Numbered from the stretch's first letter, positions 36,901 to 45,869 are shown. The stretch is DNA of 64,000 bases from Sinotaia quadrata (GCA_028829895.1 CM054180.1:93370135-93434134), one strand, 5' to 3'. The notes: a model not told the origin generated them from the sequence alone. Numbers and translations: made by a program.

Positions 36901-39143
36901 TACCCGTAGAAACATTGGAAAGTGTTAAGATCATCAAAAGTGAATAATTACAGTAAAATAATTTACATTTTAACAAAATTCTTTTTAAATATGACATGGG
37001 AAATAATAAATTGAGTTATTTTTCTAAACAAAAATTGTTTTCTGTAGAATTGCTTTCACTTTTAGTAAATTGGGGCAAAATTGTAGCAAAATGCAAAACA
37101 CATTCTAGCCAAATATTGATTGCAATTTTATATTTAAAATTGTTTAGAGAAAATATTGTGTAACGTATCAAAAGAGATGAACTTTTACAATAACACTTTT
37201 TTTGTGTAAAATGCATTAAATTGTGTCACTGGCATTGCAGTATATTGTGCAAGTATTTCTTTTAATTCCAGTAACAGAAATACTTCCAAGTTACTTTTAA
37301 AGTGATATAAATGTAATATAGATGTTATAAAATACAAATCTGAGAGTTGCAATTAATGTGACTACCTAATTGATCTGCAGCCTTTATCATTGGTACTTGG
37401 AAAGATCAAAAATCTTGTTTCCAAAATTAATACAGTAATGTACACAATTACTTAATTACTACAGTAATAGTAATGCATAAAATGAAATCATTTATTTCAA
37501 GCTTTTATGATTTATATTATCATTATTTTTGGTAATCAACTATTGTTGTATGTTACTTGTTTACAGTAGAAAAATGGGAAAAGTTAGCATTTCCTTTTTT
37601 ATGATGAGAACTTTTCTACCAAGTATGAGCAAAACATGTCTTTACAAATCTGTGGATTTTAGAAACAGAAACTTCAAAGCTCAGATTTGGAAGAAAATCT
37701 GTGAATATATATGTTTCTTTTTTAAAAAACAGCAACAAAAATCAACAACACTAAAAACTACAATAATAATATATAATGTCCTAAAATGGGTCTTGATTTT
37801 TTAAAAATTAGTAATTTAATCTGAACTGCTCTTTGAATGTCATTAGTGCCTAATTTTAATCATATTATTATTTGATATTTTTATCATTCTTATTGGTTTA
37901 GTTTTATAAACAGAGTAATAAAAGCTATATAGCTTTTAGAATTAATTTTCACTCCACATTTAGAGCAGTAGAATAATCAGGTCTGGTTTAGATTACAATA
38001 TTACATCAAAGCACAATAATTATCACCAAATGGTTTAATAAATGTACTGTACTTTGTGGCTCTTATTGATATTAAGAAAAATTGCATTTACTAGTCGTAA
38101 AAGTATGGTTCTTTGTCTTTTGATTTTGTTCCATGCAACAGTAAATTGTATTAGTATGCAGGCACATTCAATAATATGAGTTTATTTTTTTTATGCAGAC
38201 ACATCCATTGAATGAACAGCAGACTGCTCCCAAAACAAATATTGTGGCACCCTTGATTGTGCACCACACCATATCATCAGCTGCACAAGGACCACTCACT
38301 TCCCAGACTACTGCAGCAAAAGTGGAGACAAATGCATCACAGCTTGCAGCTCTTAATCAGCAACTAGCATCCGTCCTACAGCACAGTGAAAAAATGCTGC
38401 AGTCAATGATAATTCGTGGATGCTACCCTAGCTCTTTGCCGGAGGCTGGAATTAACATGCCCCCATCTTCCACATCTAGTCTGCCACACTTGTCTGATAG
38501 TACAACACCGTCATTCATTCAACAACCTAATCCATCCCTACTTACTGATCATTCCCTTTTAAACTACCCTGGACACTATTTGTCGACCACTTTACCGCAG
38601 CAAGCGTGCTCTGCTGGTCTTACAGCATTCAGTTCTTATGCTAGGCAGCCTGAATTGATGACAGCACAATTAGGACCTATAGGTGGAATTCAAGGATATC
38701 CATTGACATCCAGAGAAACAAGCTTACCTTTGATGATGATTCCACAGCCCAGCTCTGTGCAACATTTGCCAACTGTACTGCCACAAGCATCAGGCATTAA
38801 TTCGTTTTTGCATCAACAGTTTGCTTTGCGTTTCATGCAGAGTGCTAGATTCCAGCCTGTTGGTGGCATGCCTGCAAACATGCCACTGTCTTTATCCTCT
38901 GGAAATTTGCACTCACAAGTGCAGGCCAACTTAATTCCCAGGTTTTCTCCTGCTTTGTCAGCACAAGTGCCACCTTGTACATTTGCAGGACTTGAGAGTA
39001 GTGTAGGGCAAGATTTGCAGTCCAGCAGTCACCCTCAGGTCAGTGAAAATGCTTTAAGTGGAAAGCTGTTGGCTGGGTTGTTACCATTATGTCAGAAACT
39101 CAAGACTGGCAGTGGAAGTTTACAGACAACACAGTCCTCATAG
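17376..39143 (+). CDS. Gene A: multi-exon gene, unrecognised protein (3' part of gene)
   Basis: Coding segments 17376-17413 (tentative), 18128-18290, 19750-19829, 24198-24257, 25545-25656, 29548-29675, 33945-34066, 34305-34396 and 38199-39143 all have AG/GT borders and join in one open frame; this phase match over nine segments is the main evidence. From 18159 to the stop the product is 556 residues, about 566 from 18128; the start lies upstream and was not found. I do not recognise the family. The first about 150 residues are rich in Leu/Ile and look like packed helices (motifs LINIHDALYLL, FPVVFQELL, LPLILDMFGKI), perhaps an armadillo/HEAT-like fold. An acidic linker (DQDEEDIGSG) follows, then a Lys/Glu coiled-coil-like stretch (VESNIKQAQTIIQILED), then a Gln/Ser/Pro-rich, probably disordered C-terminus. 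Introns hold many arrays and transposon relics. It converges on PHYHD1. Confidence 0.8.
17494..17650. repeat. Direct duplication, about 75 bp, 2 copies
   Basis: TATAAAAGATAATAAATTTT then GTTTGGAAGGTTTAAGTAAT repeated once with almost no change, in a gene A intron. Confidence 0.9.
18128..18290 (+). CDS. Gene A exon
   Basis: Acceptor TTTCTTTTTGTAG at 18127 and donor GTATGC at 18291. The clearly protein-like part begins at 18159 (ASYYDRVDATPD...) and ends ...EEDILDRM in phase 0. The first 31 nt are T-rich and a TA repeat that would code IFLFYIYIYK, so the true exon edge may instead be the AG at 18158-18159. The downstream edge is secure. Confidence 0.75.
18291..19055 (+). other. Gene A intron, unique part
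   Basis: No repeat array, RNA gene or extra exon recognised. It leads into the array at 19055. Confidence 0.5.
19055..19372. repeat. Diverged minisatellite, about 64-bp unit, about 5 copies
   Basis: Units share TTCTGGTTTTGAAGACAGAA and ATCTGTGATTGA(C/T)AGCTGTC with 10-20% drift, in a gene A intron. Confidence 0.8.
19750..19829 (+). CDS. Gene A exon
   Basis: Acceptor TTTCATCTAG, donor GTTAGT. It reads LMQSNFLVHQIAITKDSF and on to FQELL with two extra bases. A second in-frame acceptor (GATGCAG at 19758) would remove three residues, so NAGNAG-like alternative use is possible. Confidence 0.85.
20429..20720 (-). mobile_element. Penelope-like element fragment (GIY-YIG-type endonuclease region), decayed
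   Basis: The minus-strand reading contains YVVYCKNVLHFIL, then FKEHLTDIKYNRHKSVSHHF, HSIQDVNG and a terminal ESYLTHKLETLKLDA. The pattern (variable H, SVxxHFN, HS.xD, E..xI..LxTL) matches the C-terminal GIY-YIG endonuclease block of Penelope-like retroelements. Start and the reverse-transcriptase part are missing. It lies in a gene A intron in antisense orientation. Family call is from motif memory only. Confidence 0.6.
20815..21350. repeat. Higher-order minisatellite: about 36-bp monomers in a 146-bp super-unit
   Basis: Monomers contain GATGTAGCACTCTTCTGGTC or GTGTAGCACTCTCTGGTCAT. The variant TAGCACATTTTGGTTGAG recurs about every 146 bp, showing that blocks of about four monomers were duplicated together. 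Lies in a gene A intron. Confidence 0.9.
21610..22155. repeat. Minisatellite, 50-bp unit, about 11 copies
   Basis: Units of ATTGTAATACACCTTGTCAT followed by ATGATACATTTTAAATAATC. Very regular; a few single-base variants (AATGTTTA/AATGTTTG) fall in separate blocks. Confidence 0.95.
22158..22590. repeat. Minisatellite, about 39-bp unit, about 11 copies
   Basis: Units of GCTTGTAACTTGTATGATAC then TTATAACTTATCATGTAAT, adjoining the 50-bp array with little spacer. Confidence 0.9.
22905..23910. repeat. Large minisatellite, 36-bp unit, about 25 copies
   Basis: Units of TTCTTAGTTCAGTTTGCTCA followed by CCTCTAATTGCTCAAG. Core units differ almost only at GCTCACC/GTTTACC/GCTTACC; these variants are interspersed in an order that could serve as a repeat map. 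Edges are diverged. Gene A intron. Confidence 0.95.
24198..24257 (+). CDS. Gene A exon
   Basis: 60-nt exon, acceptor ATTTATAG, donor GTAGGT. It completes the split Arg codon and reads HGVSSVDESTQKLTLYSLE, leaving two bases for the next codon. Phase fits both neighbours. Confidence 0.8.
24264..24665. repeat. Minisatellite, 35-bp unit, about 10 copies
   Basis: Starts within a few bases of the exon's donor. Units of TAATAAACAACATTTACAAT then TTCTTTCACTGTGAG. It does not include exon sequence. Confidence 0.88.
24666..25544 (+). other. Gene A intron, mostly unique
   Basis: AT-rich. Short related phrases (TTTAGTTAT...TTTATG) recur from about 25390 up to the next acceptor, so a small degenerate repeat touches the 3' splice region of exon 25545-25656. 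Confidence 0.5.
25545..25656 (+). CDS. Gene A exon
   Basis: Acceptor TTTTGTTTTTGCAG and consensus donor GTAAGT. It reads GLPLILDMFGKISPALTELK, then EAVLEIIKSFDPCDPYWK, ending in phase 0. One of the strongest exons of the gene. Confidence 0.9.
25815..26185. repeat. Minisatellite, about 54-bp unit, about 7 copies
   Basis: Units of AAGTATAACAAGTG(C/T)CTGCA then GTCCTCAATAACAAAAGATT, in the intron after exon 25545-25656. Confidence 0.88.
26330..27110. repeat. Minisatellite, about 32-bp unit, about 22 copies, donor-like motif in each
   Basis: Core units at 26340-26740 read AGATGGTAAGAAGTTGTAAC then ATAGACTTTAGA, almost identical; later units drift. Each core unit carries ATGGTAAGAAG, a good 5' splice-site match in the sense direction of gene A. 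Confidence 0.92.
27240..29420. repeat. Degenerate GATGTGGTG/GTAATTTGTTAG repeat field
   Basis: Loose repeats of (T)GAGATGTAGTAATTTGTTAGA and ATGTGGTGGTGTGA in both flanks of an insert at about 27690-28475. At 28680-29020 there is a fresh sub-array of about five 68-bp units with TTAGATGTGGGGGATGTATG. Intronic in gene A. Confidence 0.8.
27690..28475. mobile_element. Unassigned insert in the repeat field, possible transposon relic
   Basis: About 780 bp of unrelated sequence breaks the GATGTGGTG field. It holds a (TA)n tract at about 27898-27928 and a plus-strand patch at 28087-28200 reading LREAEWPHRQARQAAIKRAA, an Arg/Ala-rich style seen at the N-terminus of some Helitron proteins. No clear ends or target duplication; the class is a guess. 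Confidence 0.3.
29548..29675 (+). CDS. Gene A exon, acidic linker
   Basis: Acceptor TTTTCTCCAG, donor GTGTTT (weak). It reads DQDEEDIGSGVSETTEVEHD, then SDLDDILTMEELQLALRSLQ, so an Asp/Glu-rich linker leads into a predicted helix. It ends with two bases of a split Arg codon. Confidence 0.85.
29815..30112. repeat. Minisatellite, about 41-bp unit, about 7 copies
   Basis: Units of AAGTTTTGGAAATGATATGG then GGTTATTTTCATTGGTA(G/A)AA, in a gene A intron. Confidence 0.9.
30330..30765. repeat. Nested short repeats (37-bp and 21-bp units)
   Basis: At 30455-30575 a 37-bp unit (CTGTCCTATCCCAGCACTTC) occurs about three times. At 30583-30700 a 21-bp unit (GAACTGACCTATCCCAGAGC) occurs about six times. 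Both share CTATCCCAG, so the shorter array likely grew out of the longer one. Confidence 0.85.
30820..32060 (+). mobile_element. Non-LTR retrotransposon relic (Jockey/CR1/L2-like reverse transcriptase)
   Basis: Broken plus-strand reverse-transcriptase pieces in order: IDHDILLRCLHYVFDIDGNA then LSWFRSSLP (30841-30935); LYADDIHL with the catalytic Y-A-D-D box and ARSWIISNKLQTNDDKTAI (31081-31220); and ARIVLTTFHWLPVKYKV near the C-terminus (31855-31905). Stops and frameshifts separate them. A 51-bp minisatellite has expanded between the second and third blocks. It is in the sense orientation of gene A, inside an intron. Confidence 0.85.
31448..31765. repeat. Minisatellite, 51-bp unit, about 6 copies, within the LINE relic
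   Basis: Units of CCCTTGTGTGTTGACCAGTG then CTCTCTAACTGTAACTCATT and TCTCATGTCTA. 51 = 17 codons, so a frame stays open on the minus strand. Confidence 0.93.
32160..32895. repeat. Minisatellite, 81-bp unit, about 9 copies
   Basis: Units of TTGGATGTTTATAATGTAAA ... AGATCAGTTAAGGCCTCCTC ... TTTATTGGTATTAGG. Spacing is exactly 81 bp except one unit with a 3-bp loss at about 32760. Near-identical copies, intronic in gene A. Confidence 0.96.
33307..33715 (-). mobile_element. Left arm of an inverted repeat pair (hAT-like MITE family)
   Basis: The reverse complement of this block matches 36265-36652 closely over several hundred bases: shared GTAATAAGTGGAATTGG, GATTCCCTCCCTTTGTCTAA, CAATTATCAGCTTATTTAGC and CTGTCTAGAAGGG. 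The right copy ends as CAGGGGTTCTTAGCCCCTT when read outward, a hAT-type terminus. Confidence 0.75.
33945..34066 (+). CDS. Gene A exon, coiled-coil-like
   Basis: Acceptor TTCTTTTGCAATAG, donor GTTAGT. It completes an Arg codon and reads KRILKSILEECTPAAISELD, then EVESNIKQAQTIIQILEDKA: charged and heptad-like. Ends with one base of the next codon. Confidence 0.88.
34305..34396 (+). CDS. Gene A exon
   Basis: Acceptor TGTGAATTTTCAG, donor GTAAGG. It reads DGKSTSSENKFDRHLLTRTS then LLPKSATLLSK, polar and basic, ending in phase 0. Only 238 nt of intron separates it from the previous exon, the shortest intron of the gene. Confidence 0.85.
34397..36264 (+). other. Gene A intron, mostly unique, with a small array
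   Basis: AT-rich intron sequence. At 35855-36052 lies a four-copy repeat of about 50 bp (TTGGAATGTCAGTTTAAGAT, GTCAGAAGTGAATGCTA); a stray diverged copy appears at 36870-36945. Confidence 0.6.
36265..36652 (+). mobile_element. Right arm of the inverted repeat pair (hAT-like MITE family)
   Basis: Inverted relative to 33307-33715. It carries the better preserved terminus CCCCTTCTAGACAGC.../CAGGGGTTC when read on the minus strand. No coding capacity. Confidence 0.75.
36655..38198 (+). other. Gene A last intron, no feature recognised
   Basis: AT-rich, no array longer than two units and no exon-like segment. Open stretches here (e.g. 37529-37804) show no protein-like composition. Confidence 0.5.
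38199..39143 (+). CDS. Gene A terminal exon, Gln/Ser/Pro-rich C-terminus
   Basis: 945 nt open to a TAG followed by TAA. Acceptor TTTATTTTTTTTATGCAG. 314 residues: THPLNEQQTAPKTN..., then a short amphipathic stretch ASQLAALNQQLASVLQHSEK with the look of a coiled coil, then a long low-complexity part rich in Ser, Gln, Pro, Leu and Met (e.g. SLPEAGINMPPSSTSSLPHL), probably disordered. No catalytic motif, zinc finger or transmembrane segment is visible. GC is higher than in the flanking introns, as expected for real coding sequence. Confidence 0.93.
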   Translation, partial: THPLNEQQTAPKTNIVAPLIVHHTISSAAQGPLTSQTTAAKVETNASQLAALNQQLASVLQHSEKMLQSMIIRGCYPSSLPEAGINMPPSSTSSLPHLSDSTTPSFIQQPNPSLLTDHSLLNYPGHYLSTTLPQQACSAGLTAFSSYARQPELMTAQLGPIGGIQGYPLTSRETSLPLMMIPQPSSVQHLPTVLPQASGINSFLHQQFALRFMQSARFQPVGGMPANMPLSLSSGNLHSQVQANLIPRFSPALSAQVPPCTFAGLESSVGQDLQSSSHPQVSENALSGKLLAGLLPLCQKLKTGSGSLQTTQSS

Positions 39144-40100
39144 TAAAGTGCATGGATTGAGAAGAATTATCTTTCTTGATGTTGGATACTGGCACCATTG
39201 CAGTCATTAACATTAAATCAGGTGTATGAGCTAGTTGAGTACACGGGCTGACAGAAGTGATCTCTTTGATCTTGATGATAAATACTTTAGTTGTGGCATC
39301 ATAATTTTTCCAGAACACCGGAGTTACAGTATGTTTCTTACTTAGACAGAGGAAAGTGATCTTTCTTGATGGTAGATATTTCAGTGATGGCATTGCAAGC
39401 TGTACATACAGGCTGTGAAAGTGTCCATTTTTAAAACAAAGAAATCTTTGAGATATGTTGACTTCTATGTTTATAAAATTGTTTTTATAAATCCATCAAG
39501 AAAAATAATATATACATGTATATCAATCCTATTCTGGATTGATTGAAATGGCTATTAGAAATTACTTTCCTTAATTTTCTTCCTTCCTGAAAATATGTGG
39601 TCTTTTATCCATTTAAATTTAAGAGTTAAGTGAAGGTTTTTAAAATTTAGTTCATATGTTTTTGTCTTTTCATTTTTTGCATATAGTTTATGAGACAAGC
39701 ATTTAGCTCTTTTATGGATGCAGTTTTGCTCAAATGTTCTTCACAGTATATTGTGCATGTTAGAAGCTGTCGGAATGTTTATGTAGAAATTGTTTCCCTT
39801 AACATGTAAGATATAGCCAGGATAGTGAATAAATATAGGTGACAGATTACAACATATAAGATGTGAGTCACACTAACATGAATGGTCTAAGTATCAATAT
39901 CAAATGTATTCAACAAGAAATAAAATAAGAAAGCATGGTTACACATAGTGAATAACTCATCAGTTACATTTAGAGTTTATAAACAGTTAAAGTTCATAAT
40001 CATTACCATGGTGTGTCGTAAGAGAAAGTTCATTTTGAGTCCTATAACTGTAGTAGTTATTTGGTATGTTCGTATGAGTGAATTAATAAATAAGTTTATA
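39144..40100 (+). promoter_or_regulatory. Gene A presumed 3' UTR with poly(A) signals
   Basis: After the stop, three loose about 90-bp repeats (GATCTTTCTTGATG(T/G)T..., GATGGCATTGCA) run to about 39420. AATAAA hexamers at 39828-39833, 39919-39924 and near 40086 are candidate poly(A) signals; which is used cannot be told. Confidence 0.45.
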
Positions 40101-40189
40101 AGAGAACACTGAAATAACCCTGAGTTTGATTGAATTAGGGTGAAGTTTGATTACTTAAAGTTCGATTGGATTTGACTGAAGCTATGTGG

Positions 40190-40370
40190 TTGTTGACCTT
40201 ATGGCGGGTGCACACGTAATCTGTTGAACCAGTCTATGGCAACTTGTCATTCTATTCCGATGTTGCTTTGCGGCTCAACGCTCATCGAAATCTGCATCCA
40301 AGATGAGGTGATTCCATTCTGGTGTTGCTTCGCTGCTCAGTGCTCGTCAAAATCAAGTGCCAATACATGG
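40190..40370. repeat. Diverged tandem duplication, about 62-bp unit
   Basis: ATTC(T/C)ATTC(C/T)G(A/G)TGTTGCTT followed by GC(G/T)GCTCA(A/G)(C/T)GCTC(A/G)TC occurs twice. CpG content is higher than the surroundings; may be part of an old mobile element. Confidence 0.5.
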
Positions 40371-40874
40371 TCATCATACATTTTAATAGAATAAGCGAAA
40401 TACAACAGTATAAAATATAGTTAATATTAAGAGATAAACATGAATACAATATTAGTTGAGCAATCAAGACCCCATGCCTTCAGCAGTAATATATACAGAG
40501 GATGATTTCCTGCTGTTGATAACTGGCAATAAGAGCTAATACTATGATTCTAACTTATTAAGGCTGACATACCATTTACTGAATTCCTGGAATTCAAATG
40601 CAGCATTTTACATCACAAATGTGATAAATCCTATAATTTTAGCTAGTTAAGCTACCTTCTAAATAATTTGTTATTCAGAGGTGATCCCAGAAAGACCATC
40701 TTTAAATATGGAAAAAAACGGAAACTTAATTATGCATGCTGGCTTTCATCCTAGATATATTTCATATATGTGGGGCTAGGCCCCAAAAATGACAGCATGG
40801 ATTCAGGGAGGTACCTGCTGAATTTTTAGTCTCCTGTTACACTACCAGTTATGATTAAATTAGCTGGAACTTGA

Positions 40875-41180
40875 AGATCTGGATTGCTTGGGGTTCTGGA
40901 TTGCATGATATCAGGTAATTATTAGTTTGGAGTTCTGAGTTGCATAATGATCGGATAATTATTAGTTTGGGATCCTGGATTGTGTGATGATCAGGTAATT
41001 TTATTTGATCGTGTGATGATCAGGAAATTTTATTTGAACATGTGATGATCAGGAAAGTATTAGTTTGGAGTTCTGGATTGTGTGATGATCAGGTAATTAT
41101 TAATTTGGAGTATTGGATTACCCGATGATTGGGTAATTATTAGTTTGTGGTTTTACATTGCATGATCAGGTAATTATACA
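40875..41180. repeat. Diverged minisatellite, about 42-bp unit, about 7 copies
   Basis: Units of GATGATCAGGTAATTATTAG then TTTGGAGTTCTGGATTG. The following 41190-41345 is a GC-richer unique patch (GGGCGTCTCGTATCTGGC) of unknown nature. Confidence 0.75.
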
Positions 41181-41744
41181 TCACGATACGGAATGTGAAT
41201 GACCAAATATGGGCGTCTCGTATCTGGCTAGCAGTTCCCCATCCTGTCATTCTCCCATACCCCTCCGTGTCTTTCATCTGAGTGACCTACATCTTAATAG
41301 GTCGTAAACAACTATTGCACCACATGTACGCAACTTAGCTAGCAGTGCTATGCTTCTCATAAAATAATAAAAAGTTTATTAATTAAATATAGAAAAAAAC
41401 TGTTTAGAAAATCGGCATAATTTGACTAGACTCCTCTGACAGCCTTAATACTGTAAAATGCTCTACTAACTAAAATGGATCCAGGATGAAATGGCAGACA
41501 TTGAATGGATAATTATTGTTATTATCACAACACAAAAAGGGGCAGTGATGCAATTTGGACATAGGACCACCACTCAACATGCAGTTTTACACTTAAGCTG
41601 TTATTAAGCCCTTCAGAGGGAACCACCACAGTGCATGGCTGTTCAACTAAAACAAAAAGTGATCATGATTTCTCTTGTGGACTAAGGATGTTTGTGTTTG
41701 TTGGTACCTTCCTTTTTTTTTCTCAAACCCACTGGGAATTAGTG

Positions 41745-41930
41745 GGCCACAACAGTGCAACCAAGACTCGTTAATGGGACTTCCTTGTTGGGCAACAGTG
41801 CAGCCAAGACACTTTACTGGGACTTACTCATTGGGCCTCAACAGTGCAGCCAAGACACTTTACTGGGACTTACTCATTGGACCTCAACAGTGCAGCCAAG
41901 ACTCCTTACTGGTCAATGAGTTTCACATTT
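41745..41930. repeat. Minisatellite, about 46-bp unit, about 4 copies
   Basis: Units of CAACAGTGCAGCCAAGACAC then TTTACTGGGACTTACTCATT. Intergenic. Confidence 0.85.
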
Positions 41931-43065
41931 TATCAGAGTGCCTATTCAAGAGGTTTCTGAGAAAGTAGCTACAGAATAAGCACATCCCTTCTTGGATTTC
42001 AGGTCACTTGCATAGATCTTCCTATCAACTGCAAATGGCATTGGCATTTAAATTCAATTTTTCCTGCAAATGCTCAGAGTTGTAATTTAGATATTTTCTA
42101 AATTCTGCATCCATATCACTTTATCAGTCTGAATGCTCTTTGCATGTTTCCTTCTCCAGACAAAAGATTCAAAATTTATAAACTAGCATCGGATTTACAA
42201 AAGTTTTAATTGCAAACATCTGCCAGTGTGATTTTTATCCATGTCAGAGTCCCTAATGAAAACAAACATGTCTGTTGTTCTAAATATGCCAAATAAAAAT
42301 TGTTGCATTCATCAACACATACAATGAAGATGGGAATGTATATAAATTTGTTTAATAGTCCTTTAGATAGATAAATCATCAGGATCTTGTATCAACAATG
42401 TGTAGACAAATTAGAATTTTATAACAACAATTAATTTTTAAAAATTTATAATGATTCAATGAAAATATTAATTTTAAGGTACTGTCCTTAATTTGAAAAA
42501 TCTATTTCACAGGCATAAAGATGAATTCAACATGCAATGAACTGCCTGCTATAAACATTTAATTAGAGAAAATTGGAACTTTACATGAGCTATGTCAAAC
42601 TATGAGTGACAATTTTACTCATTTTGTACAGCACGTTCTGGTACAAACGACAACTAATGTGGGTTAAACCCATATATATCTAATCATTGCAATTAAAATA
42701 GATTAATTAATTCATCTCCCATCCACAAATGCTTAAAGTTACCATTTTAAATGACAAATAAATTTCAGTAAGTTAAACATTAGTAACTTGGCCTAGTTCA
42801 ACATAAAGCAAATGTTTACAGAGACAAATAAATATTTCTCATGATTTAATGTAAACTCCTTTAATTAGAAGTCATTAGGATTTCTGCTTTAGCATTGATA
42901 CACAAGGTATTATCATGTAAACAATGCTTGCTTTTCAGCTAGGTGTTGCATGTTTAATGAATATTCTCCAAGATGTATTTTGGAAAGGAATATTAGTGTA
43001 GTAACACCTCAAGGAAAATGACTACTGCAAGAATGCATCAAAATCAGAATTATTAAAAGAATTTT
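41931..43065. other. Intergenic, nothing recognised
   Basis: AT-rich unique sequence between gene A and the hAT element; no coding signal on either strand. Confidence 0.5.
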
Positions 43066-43067
43066 TA

Positions 43068-43300
43068 ACTTCCCCATCCCTCAATAAACTCCCTATTACC
43101 CCCCATTACCCAATTCCACCTTCAATTTTCCATTACCCCATCCCACAATCAATTTTCCATTCCCACAACTCCCCATTACCCCATCCCACAATCAATTTTT
43201 TATTCCCCACACCACAATCAAATTTTCCATTACCCCATCCCAAAATCAATTTTCTATTACCCATTCCCACAACTCCCCATTACCCCATCCCATCCAAAGC
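43068..43300. repeat. C-rich minisatellite, about 43-bp unit
   Basis: Repeats of CCCCATTACCCCATCCCACA and ATCAATTTTCCATT; strong strand asymmetry (C on plus). Confidence 0.85.
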
Positions 43301-43982
43301 CCTGAATATACATTTATATTAAGGTAGTTCAGTCAGAAGTGCAGACTTATCACCTTAAAATTACACATAAAGCAGGTTCATGATTATTATCTGAAATTTA
43401 TCCATGAAATGACATATAAAGCATGTTAAATAATCCCAAGAACATGGTTATCATCTTACAATTATAATAAAATGATATATAATAAAGTAATTATCTAATT
43501 ATCCAAGGTTTATTAAAATTAAAATTAATTTAAAATTACATTACAAAATTCTTTAGTAAATAATTCTATATAAAAGTAAATTCACCATTCCAAAAAGTGT
43601 AACATTTTTTAAGAAAATCTAAAATAATAATTAAAAAAAAGAACAAAGAAAACCAATGATTCTAGAAAATAAAAAGATAAACATATGAAGTTTTGAAAAA
43701 AATTTGTACTAAGAGTGGATTATATGATGTCAACTCAGTATTTGATGATTTAAAATAAAAACGCTAGTTTAGACAAGCGATAAAAAAAAAATAATTTAAA
43801 AAATGCTAGTTTAGACAAGCAATAAGTAAATGTCTATAATTCAAAGTACAATGAGGAATCATATTTTTCCTTGAAGGCTCAAGGCTACTTTAATATATTC
43901 ATTCGATTTATCTTGGATAACAAAAATAAAATTAAAAACCAAGTCATACATTTCATGCTAAAAAAATGCTTTATAGTTATAC

Positions 43983-45641
43983 TAGGGGTGGGCAAACTAC
44001 GGCCCACGTGCCGCCTGGCAACTGATAGTATGCGGCCTGAGGGCATTTAGAAATTAAAAAAAGGGCCTTGCAGAGTCAAACTGTTAGCACAGTCACGCTT
44101 GACGCACAAAATCGTCACTAATTGATTCGGGCTAACATTTAACTACTTGCACACTGTACTGACGAAAGAAAGGACCATACCATGTCAAACTGTTAAACTC
44201 TAATTGCAATCAATTCTTGGGGTCCAACCTCCAGACTTCGCCAGTCATCTTATTTGCAGTATAGGTAACTGTAAATTAACATTGTCTGTCATTAACCTCA
44301 CTGTGTGATCAACGGAATATCCTGACCACACATTATTACCACTTCACTGTGTGATCCATCAAGAAAATCTTTGTAAAACTGTTTTGAATATCAAACATGT
44401 TATTGACACAGTTGTCAGTGTCATCAACCTCATCAGATCAAGAGGACTTAATCACAGACAGTTCAGGGCATTACTTGACGATTTGGAAACTGAACATTCT
44501 GATGTGCTGTACCACACCAGTGTTCGATGGCTGAGTCTCGGCAAGGTGTTGAGGTGAATGTGGGACCTCAGAGAAGAAATAGTGATGTTCCTAGAGATGA
44601 AGGGCATTGAATGTGACTTTAATACTAACATTGACAATAAAGAGTAGAAATTGGACTTTGTGTTTGCCATTGAAATTACGGAAAAGTTAAATAAACTGAA
44701 TATCAAACTTCAGGGCAATGGTGTGTTTGCACATGTAAAATCATTTCGGGCAAAACTCTCAGTTCTCCAGACAAGCAAGTGAAAAAAAGTTTTGTCACTT
44801 CCTTTTGCTGAAACAAGAAACCATTTCTGGTGAAATGACTGAAAAGTATAAAGCCAAATCAGATGCAATGACTGATGAATTTGGAAAGAGATTTCAAGAA
44901 CTTAGAGCCACAGTTCAATATTTTCAGTTCCACTTTTAGTGCAGAAGCTTATACAGCCCCGGAGGACATACTGTTAGAGCTTCTTGACTTACAAGCAGAT
45001 CATGACCTGAAAGAGAAATTCAAGTCAGATGGTTTGCTGGATTTCTATGGATCTTTATCAGAAGAATCATTTCCCAACTTGAAAAACTTTGCAGCTAAAC
45101 TTTTATCATTGTTTGGATCAACATACATTTGCGAACAAGCATGTTCTTGCTTAAAGATCAACAAATCTAAGAATAGGTCTTTATTGTCGGACTGCAACTT
45201 GCATGCTGTCATGCGAATTTCAACAAGTAAACTTGCTCCAGATTTCAAGAATATTGTTAAAAATTGCAAGCAGTTACATACATCTTATTAGAAATCAATA
45301 ATTGTAATGACAATGTAGTCGGTGTGTGTCTAAATTAAAGCCATTGATAGATAATTTTAAAAATTTATTATACTAAAAAAAATGTAAAAATCTTGTTAAC
45401 AAACTAGTAAAAGTGTTAGTCCATATTGTAACATATAATGTATAAATGTATAAAATAAAATTGCAATAATTGGTTATTTATAGTTGTATACTGTTTAATA
45501 ACCTATAAATAATTCATAAATTATTTATTGTGATAGGTTGCTGTAAACAAAGTGGACATGATATATATATATATATGCGGCCCCCCAATAGCTTTACATT
45601 TGTCAATGTGGCCCTACGCACAAAAAGTTTGCCCACCCCTG
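43983..45641 (+). mobile_element. Decayed hAT transposon, GTF2IRD2/ZBED-like transposase
   Basis: Ends TAGGGGTGGGCAAACTACGG and CAAAAAGTTTGCCCACCCCTG form terminal inverted repeats. Flanking 8-mers AGTTATAC (43975-43982) and CTTTATAC (45642-45649) match at 6 of 8, fitting an old hAT 8-bp duplication. Inside, broken plus-strand coding resembles the hAT-derived part of vertebrate GTF2IRD2. The element is 1659 bp and cannot make an intact protein. It lies between the convergent ends of gene A and PHYHD1. Confidence 0.88.
44341..45291 (+). pseudogene. hAT transposase remnant
   Basis: First block 44351-44557 includes SRGLNHRQFRALLDDLETEH and DVLYHTSVRWLSLGKVLR, a signature region of this transposase class. 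After an in-frame stop the similarity continues in other frames (LREEIVMFLEMKGIE). Last block 44875-45291 includes SFPNLKNFAAKLLSLFGSTY and ICEQACSCLKINKSKNRSLL, the C-terminal hAT dimerisation region. Several stops and shifts; N-terminal BED finger not seen. Confidence 0.85.
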
Positions 45642-45869
45642 CTTTATACTGTTGTTTGTAAACATATCAAAATATATTTTATTGTGTGTTTGTTTTCGTA
45701 TTCTTGTAGATTCTAGATTTTTAATTTTCTTATTCTGGCCATTTATATGTTAAATTTAAAACACTTAAGAATTTTAATGATAAATAGTCTACTAAGACTT
45801 CACCACCATGAATACCATTCATTTTTAACCCTCACACTTAGATCATGAATAAACACATATTTTGTGAAG

